A stretch of DNA of 64,000 bases from Chloroflexota bacterium (GTDB lineage: Bacteria; Chloroflexota; Anaerolineae; Promineifilales; Promineifilaceae), in NCBI GenBank assembly GCA_020629055.1, contig JAHDEB010000004.1:1-64000 (forward strand), written 5' to 3'. This document shows, one piece after another, positions 30,329-39,900 of this stretch; position 1 is the first letter of the stretch, and the number at the start of each line of letters is the position of its first letter. The notes under the pieces are model-generated. The model worked only from the letters and a program-made list of their open reading frames with translations. It was not told the origin of the DNA and did no database searches. Made by a program: the position numbers and the translations under genes.

Positions 30329-33300
30329 CTATCTTAAAATTGAAGGGAGGAAAACATTCCTTAAAGATACCGTCACTTCAATTGTGGCATCGCTTTGCGT
30401 TGTACCGTCGCTAACGGTATAAGCGATTTGCTCGATGCCCGCAAAACCGGCATTTGGCGAATACGTAATTGTGCGATCTGTAAATGAGACGCTGCCATTG
30501 GCAGGGTTATTCACCGAGATGATACGCATGCCTTCCGGACCAGCATCATTCAATAGAGGATAGATGACAACACTTTGACCAACGTTTGTTACGGACTCAT
30601 CATTCGAAGCGTTTGAGGTCACATTATATGGATGGCCCAACTCACACGGGGTCAGGTCATCAGTCCGACCCAATCGATCAGTCACAATGTAGTCAAGAAC
30701 CGTATGGCTGCTTTTATAGCCGAATGTCGACTCTTCAGTAATTGAATAATAATAGGGTGTGATCCGATATTCACATTCTTCGTACCACGTTATGACTTGG
30801 GATTCTGATCCTTGTGGGAAATCTTTAACCCAACCACCAATTTCAAATGACTCGCCCCAGCTGGATGAATGGGTCTGCTCGGTAAAGATACCGGTGCTAA
30901 ATTCTTGTCCTCCACCCGCTTGAATCTGAGCCACTGCTCCACCTGAAAAGTCGATTTGGTACCCAACGCTCTTCTTTTGCGAGATGCTTGAAGAAGCAAA
31001 GCTGGTACTAGATTGGCTTGTTTGACGAGACCAAGCCGCATCAGAGTCCCCTTCACCTACATCGAGTTCAATTCGCGAATTGTCGTTTTTATGTCCGGCC
31101 CACAACAACTCCCCCCGCACATCAATCCACTGGCTGGTCGGAGAAGGTGTGTATGGATTAAATAGTAGCGCTTGGAACATGCCGTTTGACCCTGAACGCA
31201 CATCAAGCGGATATCGGTTTGGCTCTACATGGTTGGTGCCAAAGATTTGTACCTCAGCAAGCTGTAGCTGAGCGCTTGGCCGATCAATCTGAACCCGCAC
31301 ATATTGCCCTTCGATGGGGCTTGTGCCTGAGATGGTTGATTGAAGGGTCAAGAAGGTGCTCACACGCCCGGCCGGAAAGTCTGTGCCTACCGTTGGCGAC
31401 AAGACCGAGCTAATCCTGTCGAGCGAGTAGGCTTTGACGTTCGGATTGGCAAGCAAATCGGTCGGGGTATCTGTCGCTTGGAATGGCGTCTCCGAGACAA
31501 AGACATAGAAGTTCGACAAGTGAGCATCACAGCTATTGGCCGGGCAAGAAGCTAGATCTTCCCGATTCCAAACCCGAATTTTGGTGATTTCTTCTAGCTC
31601 TCCAAGATTCACTTCCCACCATGGATAATTCTCGACATTGGTTGAGGTCATCAAGCTAGGCTCACCGGTTAAATCACCATCGACCGCACGTCCTGCTGTT
31701 GCACCACCACTCGTACTACTCTGAGCCGTACAGGTGATGCAGAACAAAGGCAAACTGGCCCAGTCTCGGGTCGTAGGGATCCATTCGAGCGTTTTGTTCA
31801 GATTGGTTTCACGCACAGCCGCATTCACATCACGCACATCTAAGCTTGTATTATCGGTGATTGAATCAACCAGCTCGCAGCTCCTAACCGAAGATGAATC
31901 ACCAGTCGGTGTTCCGTTTTGGGTTATGTTGTAGCTGTAGCAAAAGTAGGTTGATTCATCCCCCACTGCAAAGTTGCGCCCCGCGCCATATTCAATTAAA
32001 TCGGTCGTTGTTGTCTCACTGATTGTGCCCCTTCCGGTGCTGTGGGCATATTCTTCTGCAAATGTCGCTTTAGCGCTGAGTTCAACAGAAGCTAGTTTGT
32101 AATCGATGCTAATCCCTGCCCCGATGTATCCAGAAGTTGCGGTGCTACGTTCGGAGCCAAGCCGATCTTCTTCCATTTCTGACGCTGTGGTGCTAAAGCC
32201 AACAAAACCACGGCCGTATAAATCAACCGGATCTTGGATGTTTCGCCACAGCGGCGGCCGGAAGTAAACACTGGTCACATTGTCTTCTTGAATCTCAACA
32301 CAATTTCCCGAGTAAGAGGCTCTCAGCGAATCATCATCATGATCCCCCATGGCGATTGAAACCGGAGAGTTCAACATTTGCGGATCGAGGTCTAAGGTGC
32401 CGGTGAGGGTATTTGAGGTGAGGTTGTGCCAATCGACATAGATCGCTTCCAAGCCACGGCTATCATCATAGGCGGCCACAACCTCATCCGCCCCATCATT
32501 GTTGAGATCGCCTACGCTAACGTCCAAGAAATCAGCTTCAGCCGTATCCTCGGTCCAGGCATAGCTCCAAGTTTCGAGCGTACTCAACGTTCTGGTCGGT
32601 GCATCTAGATTGATTGCACCCAAAATTTCAATATTGAGGCTGCTCTCATCTGGGTAAACGATGGCGATTTCATCACGTAAGAAATCCCCGTTGATTTCAC
32701 CCATCCCTGCACCCATTTCAAATTTTCCGGCCGCAAATGCAATTGAGTGATCAAATTCTGTGAGGTGATCTAAAGTTAGATTGATGGGGTCGTATGAGTA
32801 AGACCAAACGGTAATCAAATGATCATCTACATTCTGATTGTTGAAAACGACTACCGCTTCATCTCTGAAGTCTCCATTGACCCGGCCGGTTAAAAGTTTG
32901 ATTTCTGAGGGAATACCAGGACTAAAACTGGTTGATCCCCCGGCAAATGGCTTGAGCCTATATTCTGCATTTGCCAACGCTCCCACATCATGATTTGCAT
33001 CGTATTCTAGCAAGATCAGCTCCAAGCTCTGATTGTTACGCAACATCAAAACCCCGATGTCATCTTGACCGTCTCCATTAAAGTCCCCAACGGCCACATC
33101 CAGCAGCGAGGATAGCTTCCGATTATTGGTGTTTGATGACCATCGAGCTTCTACCCCAAATGAGTTCCGCACAACCACATTGACATAACCATCTGCGCTG
33201 CCGGAGCCTTGCTCAACAGCGGCAATAACAAGCTGCTCCTCAGGTGTGCCTGAACCGATAATATTACCCGATGCTGTAGCTAGATCTGCGTACGGCCGAT

Positions 33301-33895
33301 TACTCATCAGAGTGTATGTCGGTGCACTCAAATTTGGATCATCATACGTCAGTAAATACCATGTGTTGTTCCCATTGATAATCGATTGGAAAAATTCTGT
33401 ATGTCCATCTCCATCGATATCGGCCGCACCGGCCGCATGTTCCGCAAGGTTCTGTCCGTTTGGATCAGTATCACCGTAATAACCGCCAGCTTCTAAAAGT
33501 TGGGATTTTCCTTGAGCATTGTCCCCTTCATTCAGCATGGAGGCGGTGACATCTGGGTCAAAGCCGCCTACGGCCGTAAAACTTAAAAAGACCTCGTCTT
33601 CTAAAAATAGATCGTGTACGTTTCCGAATGGATTGACAGCACAATCCAATACCCGTTCCGGTTCTCTAACAGACTGACCTACTGGTTGAGAGACAACTGG
33701 ATTCAAATCGGCCGATTGAATGTGCAGGTCGAATCCAGATTGTGTTTGAGAGGCGGTTGCAGGGGGCATTAACAATCCATCGAGTAAGAAAAACAGGCAA
33801 ATTAAGTTGATTCCAATAAACATCAAAGCTCTAACTTTGAACCTTGCTTGATTAGCAAATGACGATCTCTCTGTAAATGGCTTTTTGATATGCAT
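30329..33895 (-). CDS. Large secreted protein: FG-GAP/VCBS-like repeats, discoidin-like domain, C-terminal cadherin/Ig-like domain, VFLPSILR tail
   Basis: AADIDGDGHTEFFQ, VGDFNGDGQDDIGVL, VGDLNNDGADEVVAAYD; QSSTSGGATAGRAVDGDLTGEPSLMTSTNVENYPWWEVNLGELEEITKIRVWNR (discoidin); NPANGSVSFTDRTITYSPNAGFAGIEQIAYTVSDG. Confidence 0.87.
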   Translation of the reverse strand: MHIKKPFTERSSFANQARFKVRALMFIGINLICLFFLLDGLLMPPATASQTQSGFDLHIQSADLNPVVSQPVGQSVREPERVLDCAVNPFGNVHDLFLEDEVFLSFTAVGGFDPDVTASMLNEGDNAQGKSQLLEAGGYYGDTDPNGQNLAEHAAGAADIDGDGHTEFFQSIINGNNTWYLLTYDDPNLSAPTYTLMSNRPYADLATASGNIIGSGTPEEQLVIAAVEQGSGSADGYVNVVVRNSFGVEARWSSNTNNRKLSSLLDVAVGDFNGDGQDDIGVLMLRNNQSLELILLEYDANHDVGALANAEYRLKPFAGGSTSFSPGIPSEIKLLTGRVNGDFRDEAVVVFNNQNVDDHLITVWSYSYDPINLTLDHLTEFDHSIAFAAGKFEMGAGMGEINGDFLRDEIAIVYPDESSLNIEILGAINLDAPTRTLSTLETWSYAWTEDTAEADFLDVSVGDLNNDGADEVVAAYDDSRGLEAIYVDWHNLTSNTLTGTLDLDPQMLNSPVSIAMGDHDDDSLRASYSGNCVEIQEDNVTSVYFRPPLWRNIQDPVDLYGRGFVGFSTTASEMEEDRLGSERSTATSGYIGAGISIDYKLASVELSAKATFAEEYAHSTGRGTISETTTTDLIEYGAGRNFAVGDESTYFCYSYNITQNGTPTGDSSSVRSCELVDSITDNTSLDVRDVNAAVRETNLNKTLEWIPTTRDWASLPLFCITCTAQSSTSGGATAGRAVDGDLTGEPSLMTSTNVENYPWWEVNLGELEEITKIRVWNREDLASCPANSCDAHLSNFYVFVSETPFQATDTPTDLLANPNVKAYSLDRISSVLSPTVGTDFPAGRVSTFLTLQSTISGTSPIEGQYVRVQIDRPSAQLQLAEVQIFGTNHVEPNRYPLDVRSGSNGMFQALLFNPYTPSPTSQWIDVRGELLWAGHKNDNSRIELDVGEGDSDAAWSRQTSQSSTSFASSSISQKKSVGYQIDFSGGAVAQIQAGGGQEFSTGIFTEQTHSSSWGESFEIGGWVKDFPQGSESQVITWYEECEYRITPYYYSITEESTFGYKSSHTVLDYIVTDRLGRTDDLTPCELGHPYNVTSNASNDESVTNVGQSVVIYPLLNDAGPEGMRIISVNNPANGSVSFTDRTITYSPNAGFAGIEQIAYTVSDGTTQSDATIEVTVSLRNVFLPSILR

Positions 33896-34234
33896 AAAAT
33901 TTCCTTCTTTTGAATTCAGCCCTATTTAAAGGGTTATTTTGGCTCTTAAGAAACAAAAACGGTCATAGCGTAGGCAAAAAGATTATTTGGTTGTATTGTC
34001 AGCGAGGGGCAAGGCAAGGGCTAGAATGGCCAACTAAAAATTGTAGACAGGCATTATAAGTATTTTAGAAAAAATTAGAAGCATAACAGATGACACTTTG
34101 GAAATTTGCTCGGTTCATTTTTTTCTATACCATTTTTCAAGTAGATTAGTTTTCAGTGTATCAGTAAGCTAGGTTCGCCTCATACCGATTCACAAATTAC
34201 CGACTTACAATATATCTAATTTGCAGGAGAACCG

Positions 34235-35017
34235 ATGACAATTATTGATAATCGTGACGAGTGGCTGGCTGAGTTTAAAGCTGGCTGGCACAAAATATAT
34301 TCTGAAACAGGTGAGCTTAATTGGAAAGCTTATAACCTGCCCAAAAACACAACCACAGTGAGTGGCCCGGCCGTGGATCTTTCAAAAAGCAAGCTGGTCG
34401 TCATCACAACCGGTGGTTTTTATATCGAAGGTGAACAAGAACCGTTTGATGAACCGGACATGTACGGCCGATATGATATCCGCCTGCTGCCCAGCGATAT
34501 GCCGCCTGAAGATTTTTCGATTAGCCATACCCATTATGACCACACGGCCGCCAACAAAGACCGTCAGGTCTTATTGCCGATGGGCCATTTGCAAGAGATG
34601 GTTGATGCGGGTGAGATCGGCTCGCTAGCCCCCAACATCATCAGCTTTATGGGATATCAACCGGACATTACCCGTGTTGAAGACGAGACGATTCCGGCGG
34701 TGCTGGCAGCGTGTAAAGAGATGGAGGTGACGGCCGCTTTGTTGGTCCCTGCCTGACCGATCTGCTCTCAGTCCGTGGGACTGATCGCACGTGGTCTAGA
34801 AGCAGCGGGAATCGCAACAACATTAACCAGCTGGAATGGGGGCCGTACACGGGTCACAAACCCACCCCGCGCCACCTTCACCAAACTGAATCGAGGATCT
34901 ACCATGGGTGCCCCAGGTGATGCGGAGCAGCAAAAACGTATCCTAAAAGCGACCCTTGACCTATTAGCCACCGATGCACCGCAAAAACCGGTGATGATGA
35001 ACGAGACAATGGAGTGA
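34235..35017 (+). CDS. Glycine/sarcosine/betaine reductase selenoprotein B / PrdB-like protein, probable selenoprotein with Sec at residue 174 (in-frame TGA 34754-34756)
   Basis: Two adjacent listed ORFs (34235..34756 and 34775..35017) are in the same frame, separated only by TGA and 6 sense codons. Readthrough gives ...EVTAALLVPA-U-PICSQSVGLIARGLEAAGIATTLTSWNGGRTRVTNPPRATFTKL. RBS gcaggag before ATG. Confidence 0.82.
34757..34798 (+). promoter_or_regulatory. Candidate bacterial SECIS hairpin immediately 3' of the UGA codon
   Basis: 11 nt after TGA: TCAGTCC (34768-34774) - GTG loop - GGACTGA (34778-34784), perfect 7-bp stem; flanking TGC/GCA and GACC/GGTC can extend it. First loop nucleotide is G, 19 nt after the UGA. 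Confidence 0.7.
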
Positions 35018-35030
35018 GAAGAAGAGAGAG

Positions 35031-35127
35031 AGGATAGAGATAGGGAACGTGCTCTAGCGAGGCATTACTCTGAAACGAAGATTCTAACATTGCAAACGTC
35101 CCTATCACTATCTCATGTCTCTATCCC
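35031..35127. repeat. Intergenic imperfect palindrome family B, copy 2
   Basis: AGGATAGAGATAGGGAACG ... GTCCCTATCACTATCTCATGTCTCTATCCC; right arm nearly identical to 27481-27509. Confidence 0.7.
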
Positions 35128-35136
35128 AAAAATATC

Positions 35137-35952
35137 ATGGATTTTAAAAACAAAACTGTATTCATCTCTGGTGCTAGCCGAGGAATCGGCAAAGAAATCG
35201 CTGTACGCTTAGCACGTGAAGGTGCCAACATTGTCATCGCTGCAAAAACGGAAGCACCGCATCCACGGTTGCCGGGCACCATTTACACGGCCGCCGATGA
35301 AGTTGAAGAAGCTGGCGGAAAAGCGTTACCGATCAAAGTTGATATTCGGGACGAAGAAAATGTTGAGAAAGCGGTTGAAAAAGCGGCCGATCATTTTGGC
35401 GGCATCGATATCTTAATCAATAATGCCAGTGCGATCTTCTTAGCAGGTACGCTCGAAACGCCGATGAAACGGTATGATCTGATGCATTCGATCAACGGCC
35501 GGGGAACTTATTTGTGTTCGCAAAAATGCTTGCCTTACTTAAAAAAGGCTGAAAACGGACATATTTTAAATATTTCTCCGCCGCTTAATTTTGAAGAACG
35601 TTGGTTTAAAAATCATGTCGCCTATTCGATGGCAAAATACAACATGTCACTGTGTGTGTTGGGGATGGCGGGAGAGTTCCGTGGCAAGGTAGGGGTCAAT
35701 GCGCTATGGCCACGCACCGCAATCGCAACGGCGGCCGTACAAAACCTGTTAGGCGGAGACGCTATGGTGAAAGCTTCGCGCTGGCCGACGATTATGGCGG
35801 ACGCCGCCTATTATGTTTTACGCCGCAACAAGGCTGACTGCAACGGCAATTTCTTTGTGGATGATGAGGTACTTGCCTCTGAAGGGATCACAGATCTAGA
35901 AAAGTATGCGGTAACACCCGGTGTCGACTTAGCCCCTGACTTTTTTGTGTAA
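35137..35952 (+). CDS. SDR family oxidoreductase (HSDL2-like)
   Basis: FISGASRGIGKEIAVRLAREGANIVIAAKTEAPHPRLPGTIYTAADEVEEAGGKALPIKVDIRDE; DILINNASAIFLAGTLETPMKRYDLM. Confidence 0.93.
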   Translation: MDFKNKTVFISGASRGIGKEIAVRLAREGANIVIAAKTEAPHPRLPGTIYTAADEVEEAGGKALPIKVDIRDEENVEKAVEKAADHFGGIDILINNASAIFLAGTLETPMKRYDLMHSINGRGTYLCSQKCLPYLKKAENGHILNISPPLNFEERWFKNHVAYSMAKYNMSLCVLGMAGEFRGKVGVNALWPRTAIATAAVQNLLGGDAMVKASRWPTIMADAAYYVLRRNKADCNGNFFVDDEVLASEGITDLEKYAVTPGVDLAPDFFV

Positions 35953-36050
35953 GCCTCATACGATTTAAAATTGCAAATCTGCTGCCCTGCGACAAGCGTT
36001 CGACTGAGCTCACGCCGGAGTCTTAGGGTGCAGAATAAGTTTTTTATGAT

Positions 36051-36072
36051 GTCGGCCGGTTTTCCGGCCGAC
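36051..36072. repeat. Perfect 9-bp inverted repeat with TTTT loop carrying a CGGCCG in each arm
   Basis: GTCGGCCGG-TTTT-CCGGCCGAC. Confidence 0.85.
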
Positions 36073-36086
36073 ACACGCCTTCTTCT

Positions 36087-36743
36087 ATGATCCTACTTGA
36101 CCTCGATGACACCCTAATTAATCACACAGCCGCACAACGGACAGCCGCCCAAAAATTTGGGGCTCAATTTGCGTCTCACATCCCTAACTATTCAAAACAA
36201 ACATTTGCCGACGAGTGGGCATCCGTTGCGGCCGTCTATTTTCGTGCTTTTACAAAAGGGGAGCTGAGCTTTCAAGAACAGCGCCGTCGTCGTATCCGAA
36301 AGATTTTTCAAGAACCAGGGCTGCCTGCGGCCCAAGCGGATGAGATTTTTGCCAACCACCTTGTCCATTACGAAGCGTCATGGGCCGTTTTTGAAGATAC
36401 GTTACCCTTTTTGAACGCCCATGCGGACACTCGGCTGGCGATTTTGACCAACGGAGCGCAATCGCAGCAAGAGCTTAAATTGAAACGAACCGGTATCGAC
36501 CATTACTTTGAATTTGTAATAACGGCCGAAAGTGCCAAATATGCAAAACCGGATGCGAGGATTTTTGAGCTTGCCTGTGAATTCGCTAATCTCAAACCGG
36601 ATCAGATCACCTACATCGGGGATAATCTAGAAAAAGATGCGTTTGGTGCACAAGCGGCCGGGCTAAACGGCATCTGGCTAAATCGAGACAACTTGGTTGC
36701 ACCCGATGAGGTACAAATGATTACCAGCCTGACAGATTTTTAG
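36087..36743 (+). CDS. HAD family hydrolase (YjjG-like)
   Basis: LLDLDDTLINHTAAQRTAAQKF, LAILTNGAQSQQELKLKRTGIDHYFEFVITAESAKYAKPDARIFELAC, ITYIGDNLEKDAFGAQAAGLNGIWLNR. Confidence 0.92.
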   Translation: MILLDLDDTLINHTAAQRTAAQKFGAQFASHIPNYSKQTFADEWASVAAVYFRAFTKGELSFQEQRRRRIRKIFQEPGLPAAQADEIFANHLVHYEASWAVFEDTLPFLNAHADTRLAILTNGAQSQQELKLKRTGIDHYFEFVITAESAKYAKPDARIFELACEFANLKPDQITYIGDNLEKDAFGAQAAGLNGIWLNRDNLVAPDEVQMITSLTDF

Positions 36744-36910
36744 CAACGGGCCGATGCTTATTGAGACAGCCTCGCCGACTTTAATTGATCAACTTAGATC
36801 TCCTGTAACGCCAGTGTAACGGCCGATTTGCTAGCTTAACCTCCTTAATGGATTGTGTGATTGTTTCCCTACAACGAATCACATTACAAAACCTAATTGG
36901 AGGTATGTTA

Positions 36911-39900
36911 ATGAAACAGAAATTAGTCGGACTATTTTCGGCTGTGGCGATCGCCGCAATGAGTTTCTGGTTTTTCTCGGGGGCGCTGGCGGCCCCGGAA
37001 GCGATAGATCTAAGCTTAAAATTCAGCACGTCAACGGTTTCTATCGATAACCCTGAATTGAATGCGAATATTGTTGTTGAACGGACCGAAGAGTCAGGAA
37101 CGCCCCCCTTTACGGTGCAGTTCTTATTGCCTCAAGGGATGGCTGTTAACGGGGATGAGAGTGACATCCTGATAGAAGGGGTCGACGATGCAAAACCCTC
37201 GATTGATTCAGACATCATTACCATATCAGGTACTGACTTAGGCAGCGGCCGCTTGCGCATGCAGGTACCGCTTAAGTTTGGCGGATGCCCAGAGAATGCA
37301 AATAGCTGCACGCTGACCGGTATGCTTCGTGTTACCGATAGTGACGGAAAAGAGGCAAGCACGTCGGCCGATATTGAAGGGAGCAACTTCAAAGCGATTA
37401 TTGCCGATGATTTGGTGGTCAATGTAAAACCGGTTGAAGGGGAATCGAATGAATATCGTGTTCAAATGATCTATGAACGATCAGAAGGAACATCGACTGA
37501 CAACGTGATTTTAGGGTACCGAGGAATTCCTTGGAAAAATATTAGTGATCCCAAAATAGAGCTTAAGGATGCTGAAGGATTTACGCCTGAAGAGACAAAA
37601 GATGGAGACGGGATGCAGGCAACGGGTCAAATCGCTGAAGGGGGCCAAGTTATTCTTGGCTTTAATATCGGTATGCCACCCTGCGCAAACGGGGCTGAAG
37701 CCTGTACCTACACCCATCAAGCGTACGGCTCTGATGCCAATGGAAACGTGGTTGTTTGGGAAAATGAGTTTAATTATACGACTCCAAAAGATGAGATAGG
37801 CGAGTTAGATCTCGGAATCTTGATGATTGGCGAGCAGCTTAATCGGACTGTCGAGCTTAAATTTAGTCGCGATGGCGGTGAAGGAACGTTAGATGGGGAA
37901 ATTATCATGATCATCCCTGAAACACCGATTCCACTTATGCCAACCAACTACAAAGTTCAAGCGGTCAATGGTGAAGTGGGTGAAGGGAAAATCGACGGCC
38001 GGTCGATTATCTGGCCCGTTTCTACGGGCGCAGATGGGACAGCAAACTTCTTGCTGCCTGTTGAAATTGACCCAACAAAGTGTGAGGATCCTGAATGCAA
38101 AGATTTCTTGCTGGCCCAGTTTAAATCTGCCCAAACAGAAACAATTGAAACCAAAGCGGAATTCACCTATTCTGACAAACCGGATCCACCCGCCGGGGAA
38201 GAGTTCAAGGCGTCGTTAGAGATTGGAACGAGCCAAGAAATAAATCATCCAGGTGACCCGATTGAACTAAACTTTCTTTTAGAAGAACTTTCCAAGAAGC
38301 GTGCACCTGGCACATATGGTTTCCTTCTCGAGGTTTCAGGTCTGATTCCAACAGGGAAAACACAGGCTGAATTTACCGACGCAGGGCCGGAGAAAATCAT
38401 CTTTTCAGAAAAAATAAACGGCTTAAAGTGGGAAGGTGAAATCGGCTCTGGTGGCCAAATCGACGTGAAAACCCTGTACAAAGCGGATAGTTGCTCAAAT
38501 GGAGGCAGCTGTTCGGCCGGGGCACGTTTAACCATTCTTCTACCTGATGGAACAGAAATGGTGCTGAAAGAAACGATTTTAATCGAAGATGACAGCGGCT
38601 TTGACCCGGATTTGGTCAATTTTAAAGCGGCCGTGTTCTCAAACGGTGCAGATCGGCCGGAAAAGATCGAAGATTTTGATTCGCTCCCATTCGAGGCGGC
38701 CTGCATGACCCAATGTGACAACATTCTGTTGGGTATCAAAAACAACAATGAAGAAAAAGCGGAAGTTTGGATTGTTGTAGAGGCGGCATCAAACATCAAA
38801 CTTGGCCCCCCAGATGGGTACAAGCTTCAAGTGTTAAGCGAAGACACAGAAACTGAGCTAACGACTTATCGTATGCGCGTACTTGCCGGAGACAGTTTGC
38901 AGGTGCTAGGTCTAACCGCTCAAATTGACGGTGTGGTGGAAGATGATTCCCAAATCCCCCTTTCAATCGACTTCTGTGCTCAGCAAGTTGGGTCACAAAC
39001 TTGTCTACAAGAGGATGAAAATCGTGCTCCTGACAACTTATTCCTCTTATATTTAATTTGGCGGATGCGTGATTTTGGTGATGCACCTTCAAGCGATAAC
39101 CATTTTGGTGTCATCATGAACGCCTATGGTCCTGGAACAGCGATGGCACGCTACCCATTGGCCCGTGACCCAAGCATTTTACCGGCACCACCCTTTCAAA
39201 TTAAGGGTCCGGCCCATCGACTTTCGAATTTGTTCCATCTAGGCGCAGGCGTTAGCCCAGAATTTGCCATCGACCGCAATTGGGATGCAGATGGTTCAAA
39301 CAATATCGAGCCATCGATTGGGCCAGATGAGCACAATCTTGATTTGTTTGATGATGGGGTTGATCTAACAGCGATCTCTCTACCGGACCAATGCAACATC
39401 GATGTTGAAATCCCTGTTGAGGTAACCATCACGCCGCAGATCATCACGTTCTTTACAAACAATGATGCTGATGGATTAGCACATATCAATATTTGGCTAG
39501 ATAGTGACAGAGACGGGAGATGGGGCAATGGACCAGGCTTGTGTTTCCCTGCTAGCAATGATCACGAACACATCGTCATTGATCACACATTTGACCCTGT
39601 CGCTTTAGGCGTAGGGACCCACAGTGTGATTGTCACTTCTCCACTGATTAATTGGCCACAAGCGTTCGGCTTGCCAGATGAACCCGCTTGGATGCGAGTG
39701 ATGCTGACAGCTATTGAATCAAACAAAGATGCCTATTCAGGTGCAGCGATTCCATACGGTGACGGCCGAGGAGAAGATTTTGTCTACTTTGCGGGTGAAA
39801 CTGAGGATTATTATTTTGTTGCATCCGATGCGGTTGCAAATGCTGACAATGGGTACGATGCCGATATGGCCATTGACGTTGACCTTGTCCGGCCGGGCAC

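Noticed and set aside
34754-34756. TGA as an ordinary stop ending a 173-aa protein
   Set aside because: The next 87 codons continue in the same frame with family-like sequence (PxCxQSVGLIARGLEAAGI) to a normal stop, and a hairpin sits at SECIS distance. Sec decoding is favoured, although a sequencing error or point-mutation pseudogene cannot be excluded without reads and sel genes.
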